Source: CAZNJQ01 sp964573545
Lineage (GTDB): Bacteria; Patescibacteriota; Minisyncoccia; Phycocordibacterales; UBA2135
Direction of reading: 5' to 3'
NCBI GenBank assembly: GCA_964573545.1
Contig: CAZNJQ010000008.1
Span: forward strand, 1 to 25,556
DNA length: 25,556 nt
In this document: one piece after another, positions 19,514 to 25,556 of the stretch
How positions within the stretch are numbered: the stretch's first letter is position 1
Layout: every line of letters starts with the position of its first letter
Notes under the pieces: generated by a model
Told to the model about the DNA's origin: nothing
Databases searched by the model: none
The model's input: only the letters and a program-made list of their open reading frames with translations
Translations under genes and position numbers: made by a program

Positions 19514-20101
19514 CTAATAGTTCGTGAATAATTCAATGAATCCTATATTCCCGGAATACGAAAACGGGTCGGTCACGATCCATGAGTGTATGAAGTACGT
19601 AACGAACGCGAGCGCGACTGCGAGCGCGACTGCGAGCGCGACTGCGACAATCGCGCGATTCCATCCGAAATTCTTAAAACCTGCCGCATAGAGCGCAAGC
19701 CCTGCGATTGCCGCCATGAGCGCCTTTGAAGTTTCGCAGAGGATGCACATATTATTGAGTACCGTCTTGCTCATTATAGAGAGATACAGCGACGGCCCAA
19801 GAAGAACAATAAGAAGAAACGCTGTAAACATGAGCGTCGCCTGGCTGTAACGCCATAAAGCAAGCGCGAGGACAAGCGCAAAATAGACAACGCCGGCACC
19901 CGCCATGGGGAAGCCGAAAACCTCGGAATACGCACTCTTATTCACGACATCGCACGAAAGCCCCTCGCCGATATCACAAAAAGAACCGCCCTCTGGCGTC
20001 GGTGCGTAATGCGCATAGAGAAGATAGCTCATAATGAGCATCCCCGCAAGCGAAAAAATTATGATGAGAATTCTTTGTACGTCAAAACGGCTCTGTTCCA
20101 T
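19514..20101 (-). CDS. Vitamin K epoxide reductase-like disulfide-forming membrane protein
   Basis: 195 residues from the ATG at 20101, which touches the assembly gap, so a further upstream start cannot be excluded. Four or five membrane segments carry the VKOR marks: loop cysteines Cys42 and Cys50 (GSFCDIGEGLSCDVVNKSAYSEVFGFPMAG) and the CxxC active site Cys119-Ile-Leu-Cys122 (NNMCILCETSKAL) near a helix end. VKOR oxidises a thioredoxin-like partner with quinone as the electron acceptor and replaces DsbB. The downstream gene encodes such a partner. An in-frame tandem repeat (19608-19643) lengthens the penultimate membrane helix with the repeat VALA. Confidence 0.9.
   Translation of the reverse strand: MEQSRFDVQRILIIIFSLAGMLIMSYLLYAHYAPTPEGGSFCDIGEGLSCDVVNKSAYSEVFGFPMAGAGVVYFALVLALALWRYSQATLMFTAFLLIVLLGPSLYLSIMSKTVLNNMCILCETSKALMAAIAGLALYAAGFKNFGWNRAIVAVALAVALAVALAFVTYFIHSWIVTDPFSYSGNIGFIELFTNY
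19608..19643. repeat. Three tandem copies of a 12-bp unit inside the VKOR gene
   Basis: GCGAGCGCGACT is repeated exactly three times (19608-19619, 19620-19631, 19632-19643). The unit length keeps the reading frame and encodes VALA repeats (AVALAVALAVALAF) in a membrane helix. Exact copies suggest recent slippage expansion. Confidence 0.85.
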
Positions 20102-20201
20102 NNNNNNNNNNNNNNNNNNNNNNNNNNNNNNNNNNNNNNNNNNNNNNNNNNNNNNNNNNNNNNNNNNNNNNNNNNNNNNNNNNNNNNNNNNNNNNNNNNN
20201 N
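20102..20201. other. Assembly gap (100 N)
   Basis: Exactly 100 undetermined bases join two contigs; the true distance is unknown. The gap removes the 3' part of the HAD gene and possibly the promoter of the VKOR operon. The two sides happen to be in the same frame on the minus strand, which produces an artificial HAD-VKOR fusion if translated through. Confidence 0.97.
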
Positions 20202-20530
20202 AAACCGTGTCTTTCAAGAACTGCGATGGCAGTCTCTCCACTCCTGCGACGCGACACGAGCGCATACGGGATTCCAGACTTATGGACACGCTCAAGAGAC
20301 TCGCGCGCACCCGGCATGAGGGGCACAGAAAGAGCGTGTGCGCCTTCGAAATAATATATATGTTTCTTAATGTCCTCAAGAATGTCGTGCGGAATCAGCG
20401 TCTCATATATTTCAGCAGGAGTCTCGTGAAGCGCTACAGCAAACCCGCGCTCTTTGGCAATCCGCTGTTTGAGTTCCGAAAAATCAAGGAACACCCCGTC
20501 GAGATCAAAGCCGATTATTTTTTTATCCAT
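20202..20530 (-). CDS. HAD-superfamily hydrolase, N-terminal part
   Basis: About 109 residues are visible before the assembly gap. MDKKIIGFDLDGVFLDFSELKQ holds HAD motif I (Asp9-Leu-Asp11-Gly), and a cap-like stretch follows. MPGARESLERVHKSGIPYALVSRRRSGETAIAVLERHG contains motif II (the Ser of LVSRR) and the typical helix after it. HAD enzymes are mostly phosphatases acting on small phosphorylated metabolites; the substrate cannot be inferred. Motifs III and IV (Lys and DD) must lie in the gap. The gene is divergent from the kinase-like gene, and an operator-like dyad lies between them. Confidence 0.8.
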
Positions 20531-20550
20531 GAATCTTCAAAATAATCAAG

Positions 20551-20579
20551 TTGTGTACCACTACGATATTTTGTATCGT
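20551..20579 (+). promoter_or_regulatory. Promoter TTGTGT-17-TATCGT of the kinase-like gene
   Basis: TTGTGT (20551-20556) and TATCGT (20574-20579) are 17 bp apart. The -10 box forms the right arm of the dyad at 20562-20580, so a protein bound there would block the promoter. The predicted leader is about 28 nt. Confidence 0.5.
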
Positions 20580-20580
20580 A
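20562..20580. promoter_or_regulatory. Operator-like dyad TACGATA-N5-TATCGTA
   Basis: TACGATA (20562-20568) and TATCGTA (20574-20580) form a perfect 7-bp dyad with a 5-bp TTTTG spacer, centred between the divergent HAD (start 20530) and kinase-like (start 20614) genes. Size and place fit a dimeric repressor site. No regulator gene is adjacent. Confidence 0.5.
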
Positions 20581-20613
20581 TCATAAGAATTGCCACGCTC
20601 ATAGGAGCTCGCC

Positions 20614-21360
20614 ATGAAGGGCGAAGAGGATGCAAAGCAAGCGATGGCGGCTCGCTTTGACGAACAGGCGCTCCGGATCCGCGGATTCCTGAGAACTGAC
20701 GTCAGATATAATCAAGAATTTCTTCCGCCTCCGTTCTGCATTGAATTCACGGGGTCGCCATCGTCCGGAAAGACGACGACCATTAAACAGATATATAACT
20801 TCTTGCGCCGCCATGGCTTCGAAGTACTCATGCCGCAAGAGGGCGCGGAAGTCATTCCCGGGCGCATGCGCGACAAGCCGGATTACAACGTGCAGACTGC
20901 CGTCTACGCGCTCCGCATTCTTCTGCTTGAGAGCCGCGAGCACAGATACGACTTCGTGCTCTTCGACCGGTGCGTCTTTGACGCATACCACTGGATGCTC
21001 TACTGGCAGGAAAAGAACAAACTTTCACGCGGAGACGCCGAGGTAATCCAAAACTTCTTCCTCTTGTGGGCACAAAAGATAAACCTTTCATACGTGATGG
21101 TCTGCGCCCCCGATATCGCGATACGCCGCGAGAACGAGGTCGCGCTTTCCGATAAGTTGGGAGAAACAACAAATCCGGCAGCAATCGCAAAAATGGTAAC
21201 GCGATTCACCAACATGTACGTGGATCTCGCGCCGCGCTTCCCGCAACTTCGCCTGATCGACACAAGCGCTTTGAGCAAACGCGACATGATCCTCACTGTC
21301 GGCGCTGAAATCCTCGGTACTTTTGAGAAAGCTTCGGAAAAGCGAACGGCCGGCGCATAG
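20614..21360 (+). CDS. P-loop kinase-like protein, nucleotide or thymidylate kinase fold
   Basis: 248 residues. Walker A is FTGSPSSGKTTTIKQI (45-60). A DR motif in DFVLFDRCVFDAYHWML (113-129) resembles the DR(Y/S) of thymidylate and deoxynucleoside kinases. A later Arg-rich stretch (IAIRRENEVALSDKLGE, about 168-184) is in the place of the lid that carries Arg residues. LIDTSALSKRDMILTVGAEIL closes the fold. The protein likely phosphorylates a nucleotide or another small molecule, but the first 40 residues are an unmatched extension and the substrate is unknown. AGGAG at 20603-20607 lies 6 nt before the ATG, a strong start. A terminator follows. Confidence 0.75.
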   Translation: MKGEEDAKQAMAARFDEQALRIRGFLRTDVRYNQEFLPPPFCIEFTGSPSSGKTTTIKQIYNFLRRHGFEVLMPQEGAEVIPGRMRDKPDYNVQTAVYALRILLLESREHRYDFVLFDRCVFDAYHWMLYWQEKNKLSRGDAEVIQNFFLLWAQKINLSYVMVCAPDIAIRRENEVALSDKLGETTNPAAIAKMVTRFTNMYVDLAPRFPQLRLIDTSALSKRDMILTVGAEILGTFEKASEKRTAGA

Positions 21361-21384
21361 AAAGCCCGCCGTGCGCATACAAAC

Positions 21385-21413
21385 AAAACCGCTATCTAGT
21401 AGAGCGGTTTTTT
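21385..21413 (+). terminator. Bidirectional intrinsic terminator
   Basis: AAAACCGCT (21385-21393) pairs with AGCGGTTTT (21403-21411), with T residues continuing to 21413. On the minus strand the same stem is followed by a T-rich TTTTGTTT. It can serve both the kinase-like gene (+) and the convergent DUF1003-like gene (-). Confidence 0.85.
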
Positions 21414-21436
21414 AATATGAGGATTTCGTGTAGGAC

Positions 21437-21904
21437 CTATTCCCCTCGCTTTAAAGCCTCGATATCCCGAAGAAGCCGCGCCAAGTCAGCCTCGATTTTC
21501 CCCAGAGTCATCTTGGTGTGTTCTTCAACCATTTCGTCTTTCCGTTCTTCTTCCTGGATCTCCTCGACATCTTCGGAAATCTCCTCGACGTCTTCCGAAA
21601 GCTCCTCGACGCCGCGCGAGATCTCCTGCACCTGCTCATGAACCTCGCCCACATCTTCCTCGACTTCTTCAATGCTTTGCATGCTCCGGCTTACCGTCAT
21701 CTGGATGAAGATGGCAAGATAGATGGCCTCAAGCGAGACAACTGTCGTGAGAATGAGCAGGGCGTCGGAAAAGGGTACGCCGAAATATGGCAGAGAAAAT
21801 GCGGCGATAAAGACGACCGTGTGCGCCATAAGCGAACCGGTCGTGCCGATCCAGTGCGTCATCCGCTCCGGAAATTTTTTCATTCTTTTGATCGACTCTT
21901 TCAT
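21437..21904 (-). CDS. DUF1003-like two-helix membrane protein with long coiled coil
   Basis: 155 residues. Two membrane helices (about 23-41 and 47-70) lie in a stretch HWIGTTGSLMAHTVVFIAAFSLPYFGVPFSDALLILTTVVSLEAIYLAIFIQMTVSRS that follows the DUF1003 pattern (G-S...F...h...P-F-x-x-L...S-x-E-A-I-x-L...N/S-R). From residue 75 to 150 the protein is a highly acidic heptad-repeat coiled coil (EEVEEDVGEVHEQVQEISRGVEELSEDVEEISEDVEEIQEEE). DUF1003 has no established function. The coil suggests oligomerisation at the membrane surface. The gene starts 10 nt after the cohesin gene and is the last of the dockerin-cohesin operon. Confidence 0.75.
   Translation of the reverse strand: MKESIKRMKKFPERMTHWIGTTGSLMAHTVVFIAAFSLPYFGVPFSDALLILTTVVSLEAIYLAIFIQMTVSRSMQSIEEVEEDVGEVHEQVQEISRGVEELSEDVEEISEDVEEIQEEERKDEMVEEHTKMTLGKIEADLARLLRDIEALKRGE
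21557..21640. repeat. Degenerate 21-bp repeats encoding coiled-coil heptads
   Basis: About four imperfect 21-bp units with a core CTCCTCGACxTCTTCxGAAA run through the coiled-coil part of the DUF1003-like gene. One unit is one heptad, so the coil seems to have grown by duplication of a heptad-length segment. Confidence 0.6.
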
Positions 21905-21914
21905 CGGAAAAATT

Positions 21915-23477
21915 TCAGCGAAGTGCGATTATTTTCTTGATCCACCCTTTATGGGCGCTTCCGAAGACGACTCTCGAGAGCGCGGCAAGAGCAAGAAGGA
22001 AGAGGATGAGTTCCGCCCATGAAACCTCAAATGAGCCAATGGAGAAAAGCGGCTTCGGGCGTATCCTGATTTCCTGAGATTCCGTCGGATTACTCATGGC
22101 ACCGCGCTCATCGCGGATCGAGACAGCGAACGTGTACACGCCGACAGGGAGCGCTTCGTCGACAATAATCTCCCATTTGCCGGAGATATCGCTTACCCCC
22201 GTCTTCTCATGGGCCACCGCGCCTTTTTTATCTTTTACGACCAGGTCTACCGAAACATCCGGGATAGTTCTCCCGGAGACGATAAACGACTTGTCTTCGC
22301 AAAAGCATCCCGTAGTAAATGACTCAACCACCGGGGTCGGGAGCGGTAATATTTCAAATTCAATAGCATCTTCCGTGCTATTGCCCGCCATGTCAAAGAG
22401 CCGGACCTTTGCAACATGCGTTCCCGGCCCTTGTGGAGGAAGCGTGAAAGCAGAGTCCCGCGTCTCAGGCTGCTCTGCTCCGTCAACGACCACCACCGCA
22501 TGGGAGATGCCGGAAAGCGAGTCTGTGCCGCTCCAGCGAAGCGTCGGATTCGGGATGTCTGTCGTCGTATCGCCCATCAAAACCGCAAGCGGGGACGGCG
22601 GCGCCGTATCGATCGCGATACGATAATGCGCCACGGGACCCCACCCGACATTGTTTTTAAATTGGACGTGAATATACCAAACGCCCTCTTTCGGGACGCC
22701 GAAGTTTTTCCCCGTCGTGAGCTCTTTTTCCACTATCTTCGGTTCGGTTCTCGGATTCTCGTCGAGTGCTGTTGCGATGCGCGTGACATCGTCATGTACA
22801 TCCCAAAGTGCATATATCTCTCCGATATGGTTGTACCACTTTGTTTCATCCGTATAGAGCGGCACTCGTATCTCGGGCTTCTCAGGCAAGTGGCCATTTG
22901 ATATCGCAGGTCTTGTTATCACTTTCGGTATTTCCTCGGGCACAATTGCTTCTTTTTGCGGCAGCGCTGCGGGGGTTCGCGTCTGACTTATGGAAACAAT
23001 TACGGATTCAAGCTCAGAGAGTATATTCGTTCCTTTGCCGTCGGAAGCGGTCACCGCCGCATCCGAGACGAAGAGCTCGGCATCCCCTATTCCAAGCGCC
23101 TTAAACATGAGACGCACAACCTGAAGCGATTCACCCGTAATTCCTTTCGAGGCACCGCCTATGAAATGTATAAAACCAGGTTCGACGGCCGCTGGCTCTT
23201 CAACCCAGAAACTGAATGTCGAGCCCGAGGTGTCTGCGCCGAGAAACTGGAGCAGAGTATCGGGAAATGTAATGCGCGCCTCAGCGGCGTTGATAAATAT
23301 TTCCTCAGTCTTGATCTTTATGTCTACAAAAAACGTCCCGTCTATTCCCACAGATGTTTTCTCTGGAGCAAAATACAAACGCGCGTGAGATGCGCGCGCC
23401 GTATCAATACTCGTGAGTCCCAGAAAAAACAGGAGGAGAGCGGAAAACCCTACTAAAAAGACGGAAAGAGTCCTCAT
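21915..23477 (-). CDS. Membrane-anchored cohesin-domain protein
   Basis: 520 residues. A signal peptide covers about 1-29 (TLSVFLVGFSALLLFFLGLT...TARA). A cohesin domain follows at about 31-165 (RLYFAPEKTSVGIDGTFFVDIKIKTEE.INAAEARITFPDTLLQFLG...GITGESLQVVRLMFKALGIGDAELFVSDAAVTASDGKGTNI), with the expected strands. After a Pro-rich linker come Ig-like modules (about 195-400, including GVWYIHVQFKNNVGWGP and TLRWSGTDSLSGISHAVVVVDG, and a further module with SFIVSGRTIPDVSVDL). One membrane helix near 480-505 (WAELILFLLALAALSRVVF) and a short basic tail anchor it. Cohesins bind dockerins, and the gene overlaps the dockerin gene by 4 nt (ATGA), so the two products are very likely made together and bind each other. 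A scaffoldin-like surface role is inferred. Confidence 0.88.
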   Translation of the reverse strand: MRTLSVFLVGFSALLLFFLGLTSIDTARASHARLYFAPEKTSVGIDGTFFVDIKIKTEEIFINAAEARITFPDTLLQFLGADTSGSTFSFWVEEPAAVEPGFIHFIGGASKGITGESLQVVRLMFKALGIGDAELFVSDAAVTASDGKGTNILSELESVIVSISQTRTPAALPQKEAIVPEEIPKVITRPAISNGHLPEKPEIRVPLYTDETKWYNHIGEIYALWDVHDDVTRIATALDENPRTEPKIVEKELTTGKNFGVPKEGVWYIHVQFKNNVGWGPVAHYRIAIDTAPPSPLAVLMGDTTTDIPNPTLRWSGTDSLSGISHAVVVVDGAEQPETRDSAFTLPPQGPGTHVAKVRLFDMAGNSTEDAIEFEILPLPTPVVESFTTGCFCEDKSFIVSGRTIPDVSVDLVVKDKKGAVAHEKTGVSDISGKWEIIVDEALPVGVYTFAVSIRDERGAMSNPTESQEIRIRPKPLFSIGSFEVSWAELILFLLALAALSRVVFGSAHKGWIKKIIALR

Positions 23478-24892
23478 ATGCTTAGTGTATCAAGGAAGAT
23501 ACTCAAGTCTGCAATGGTAATATCCCCATCTTTATTAAAATCGATGCTCGGCTTCATGGTTTCATCAAGCGAGACAAAGCGGAAAAGGAAGATGCTCCAG
23601 TCGGCGATATCGATCCGAGAATCACGATTTAAGTCTCCTTGAGAGACTTCCTGCTCCAGGACCCTGAATGCCCGAAACAACGAAAAATAGCTCTCCGCGC
23701 CCCCGCCGGTTAGAGGTACGTCTTTCTGCCGCGCACGAAGATAACGGATTCCCGGGACGAGATCATCCGTGGGTATATCAATACCATAACGGCCGCCGAT
23801 GGGCGTCATTATCTCTCCGATGATGTACCCGCTCTCTTCAATTTGAACAACGGTATCGGGGGACGCGTATCCGGATACGCGAAGAGGCGCGTTGCGGACG
23901 ACGACAGAACTCTCGAGCTTCAGGGTCGGGGGCACGAGAATGTCTTTCACGGAGAACTGGTCCTGCAAGTCTACATCAAAAAATATGAATCCGGGGTCCC
24001 CGCCTTCGGTATCCTTCGGACGAAGCGCGAAAAGATAGTGCCCACCCAGAAGCCCGCTGTTGACTATCGAAAAAAATCCCCCGGAAGAAACTGTTACCGG
24101 CTCCGGCAGAGACTGCTTGTAGACCTGGTCAAGAAAACTCTTCTGCAAGAGTTCAACGGTCCCGCTCTCATACGCCCTGCCAGAGAATGATACTTTTCTC
24201 GGAATCACACCGCCTCCTTGGCTTCCCCCTCCGCCGTCTCCTGACGGGGGCACGTACGGCGTATACGTGACAATCGCCGATAACGAACTCGCGCGCACGA
24301 ATTTATCCCTCGTGCCGGTAATCGCAATGCCAACCTCGACGTCCGTCGCCGCAGATTTCGTAAGCGAAAGACCTGAGAACGAAGACGTCGTCGCCGTATA
24401 GTTCGCCGCCGCGCCGGTATCCAACCCGAAATTGCTGCATGTCTCGTTTTGACACAACCGCAACTGAAAATTATTCGGCGGCGACGTCCCGACGCGCACC
24501 ACACATGCGGTGACGTCGACTTGCGTGATAGTGGCGTTGTCGGGAACAGCGCCTAAAGAGATATCGAATGTTTGGTTCGCGCCCATGACGCTTGATTCGA
24601 TATATGACGTATCACCGTCGCTTATGCCTCCGCACTGCGCACCTGATGTTTCAAAAACTTCCGCGACACAATTCGCGCCGCTACATGAGGTTCCGGCAGT
24701 ATTTTTCCAATCCACGCTGTCCTCTGAGCCATCAGAGACGGGCACAAGCGTTCCGCTCATATCCGCAAAAGAGGCGAGAAACGGGCTAAAAAGCAGTATT
24801 ATGAAAAACAAAAAAGCGCCGATGCCTCGCATAGAAGCCGCGACGCCCCCAGTACCCCGAAACAGATCTGCCGGCTGTGAACTATTCTTCAT
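23474..24892 (-). CDS. Secreted dockerin-domain protein
   Basis: 472 residues. A signal peptide covers about 20-43 (MRGIGAFLFFIILLFSPFLASFA). Residues 44-215 form a Cys-containing beta-rich domain (NTAGTSCSGANCVAEVFETSGAQCGG...VTACVVRVG...LRLCQNETCSNFG). A Gly-rich linker (SGDGGGGSQGGG) follows, then two carboxypeptidase-regulatory-like beta modules. A complete type I dockerin closes the protein (about 408-472), with two calcium loops, DLNRDSRIDIAD and DFNKDGDITIAD, each with the Asp/Asn ligands at positions 1, 3, 5 and 12. No hydrolase domain is recognised, so this is a structural or binding protein, not a cellulase. The four or more Cys in the N-domain suit oxidation by the VKOR system. An extended -10 lies upstream, and AAGG precedes the ATG closely. 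Confidence 0.87.
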   Translation of the reverse strand: MKNSSQPADLFRGTGGVAASMRGIGAFLFFIILLFSPFLASFADMSGTLVPVSDGSEDSVDWKNTAGTSCSGANCVAEVFETSGAQCGGISDGDTSYIESSVMGANQTFDISLGAVPDNATITQVDVTACVVRVGTSPPNNFQLRLCQNETCSNFGLDTGAAANYTATTSSFSGLSLTKSAATDVEVGIAITGTRDKFVRASSLSAIVTYTPYVPPSGDGGGGSQGGGVIPRKVSFSGRAYESGTVELLQKSFLDQVYKQSLPEPVTVSSGGFFSIVNSGLLGGHYLFALRPKDTEGGDPGFIFFDVDLQDQFSVKDILVPPTLKLESSVVVRNAPLRVSGYASPDTVVQIEESGYIIGEIMTPIGGRYGIDIPTDDLVPGIRYLRARQKDVPLTGGGAESYFSLFRAFRVLEQEVSQGDLNRDSRIDIADWSIFLFRFVSLDETMKPSIDFNKDGDITIADLSIFLDTLSI

Positions 24893-24921
24893 GCCCTTCG
24901 TGATATTTTTAACTTACTTAA

Positions 24922-24930
24922 AGTATATCA
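24922..24930 (-). promoter_or_regulatory. Extended -10 promoter (TGATATACT) of the dockerin operon
   Basis: TGATATACT (24930-24922, minus strand) is an extended -10 element 29 nt before the ATG at 24892, giving a leader of about 22 nt. No -35 match is seen. It lies after the typA stop codon, so the operon has its own promoter. Confidence 0.6.
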
Positions 24931-24962
24931 CAATGGCGTCGTGGGGGAGTTTCCCGCCGAAC

Positions 24963-25556
24963 CTATTTTTTATCCATTCCCGGTCGCTTCCTTAATCGCA
25001 CGCTTCCGGGCGTTATTTCGAGATATTCGTCGCCGTTCATGATTTCGAGACCACGTTCTATTGTTAGTTCATACGGGGGCGTAAGCACGATTGCCTCATC
25101 ATTCCCGGCGGAACGGACGTTTGTGAGCTGTTTTCCCTTAGTCGGATTTACCATCATCTCTTCGCCCTTTGACGTGTTGCCAATAACCATACCTTCATAG
25201 ACCTCTGTTGCGGGGCCGATGTACAGTATTCCGCGTTCTTGCAGATTCCAGAGCGCGTATCCGAGCGCCTTCCCGGATGCCATTGATATCATGGAACCTT
25301 GCGGGCGTTTGCGTATCTCTCCATAATGCGGGCGAAAACCGATAAACCGCGAAGAAAGAATTCCTTCACCTTTCGTATCAACGACGAACTGACTCCGATA
25401 TCCCAGAAGACCGCGTGTCGGACCTTCAAAGAAGAGCCGAAGCGTCTCTCCGTGGTGTGTCGCGTTCGTCATCACAAACCCTCTGATACCCAAGCGCTCA
25501 ATGATGGCACCCTGATATTCTCGCGGCGTATCGATGACTGCCTCCTCAAACGGCTC
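24963..25556 (-). CDS. typA: GTP-binding translation factor TypA/BipA, C-terminal part
   Basis: 198 codons are visible; the start lies beyond the window. The fragment begins EPFEEAVIDTPREYQGAIIERLGIRG, the elongation-factor-G-like domain V, and continues with the TypA-specific C-terminal domain: RGLLGYRSQFVVDTKGEGILSSRFIGFRPHYGEI, then SGKALGYALWNLQERGILYIGPATEVYEGMVIG, and LTNVRSAGNDEAIVLTPPYELTIERGLEIMNGDEYLEITPGSVRLRKR. TypA is a ribosome-associated GTPase involved in assembly of the large subunit and in stress or cold growth. The C-terminal domain shown here is what separates it from EF-G and LepA. The reading frame is intact to the window edge. No T-run terminator follows the stop codon. 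Confidence 0.95.
   Translation of the reverse strand, partial: EPFEEAVIDTPREYQGAIIERLGIRGFVMTNATHHGETLRLFFEGPTRGLLGYRSQFVVDTKGEGILSSRFIGFRPHYGEIRKRPQGSMISMASGKALGYALWNLQERGILYIGPATEVYEGMVIGNTSKGEEMMVNPTKGKQLTNVRSAGNDEAIVLTPPYELTIERGLEIMNGDEYLEITPGSVRLRKRPGMDKK

Noticed and set aside
19514..20530. A single 338-residue HAD-VKOR fusion protein
   Set aside because: The frame runs through 100 N of an assembly gap. The HAD part stops before its motifs III and IV, and VKOR begins with its own Met right at the gap edge.

Overview
The window looks like a chromosomal piece of a Patescibacteria/CPR genome, most likely of the Parcubacteria type. This is inferred from gene content and style, not from a marker gene. 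The evidence is short intergenic gaps, ATGA stop/start overlaps, moderate GC, the standard code (TGA is a stop), and a CPR-like gene set: membrane-anchored cell-surface proteins, a VKOR/thioredoxin/CcdA disulfide system, a lone VirD4-like ATPase, RNase J with a long basic tail, and many small orphan proteins. No rRNA, tRNA, CRISPR array or transposase gene was seen.

Layout. 1-5564 (+): SecG, a membrane-anchored family 5 solute-binding protein, RNase J and an MFS transporter. 5588-9978 (-): a secreted DUF7282-like protein, a small PD-(D/E)XK-like protein, endonuclease III, a small membrane-anchored conserved protein, a sugar nucleotidyltransferase, an ATP-cone/nuclease fusion and a YfbR-like HD phosphohydrolase. 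10071-15665 (-): a zinc-ribbon protein, an exported cyclophilin, a DUF192 protein, an unknown protein and a 917-residue VirD4/TraG-like ATPase. A 134-bp MITE-like element lies between the DUF192 gene and the unknown gene. 15666-15951 is a gene-free control region holding a candidate small RNA or leader and opposing promoters. 15952-16923 (+): a guanidino-group-modifying (DDAH/arginine deiminase-like) enzyme. 16983-20101 (-): a PurD-like ATP-grasp protein followed upstream by CcdA, a thioredoxin-like protein and VKOR. A 100-N assembly gap (20102-20201) cuts a HAD hydrolase gene (-). 20614-21360 (+): a P-loop kinase-like protein. 21437-24892 (-): a DUF1003-like coiled-coil membrane protein, a cohesin protein and a dockerin protein in one operon. 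24963 to the end (-): the C-terminal part of TypA/BipA.

How the genes may work together. VKOR, the thioredoxin-like protein and CcdA form a plausible system for making and exchanging disulfides outside the membrane. The dockerin and cohesin genes overlap by 4 nt and can make a secreted subunit plus a membrane-anchored receptor for it, a minimal cohesin-dockerin surface complex. Several genes (secG, the HD gene, the VirD4-like gene, the DDAH-like gene) have a clear -10 box only 7-11 nt before the start codon, so their mRNAs should be leaderless or nearly so. Others (the DUF7282-like gene, the kinase-like gene) have a strong Shine-Dalgarno sequence and longer leaders.

The most interesting items are the MITE-like element, which appears to have rewritten the C-terminus of a gene; the candidate structured RNA upstream of the VirD4-like gene; the coupled cohesin/dockerin pair; and the recurring near-leaderless promoters.
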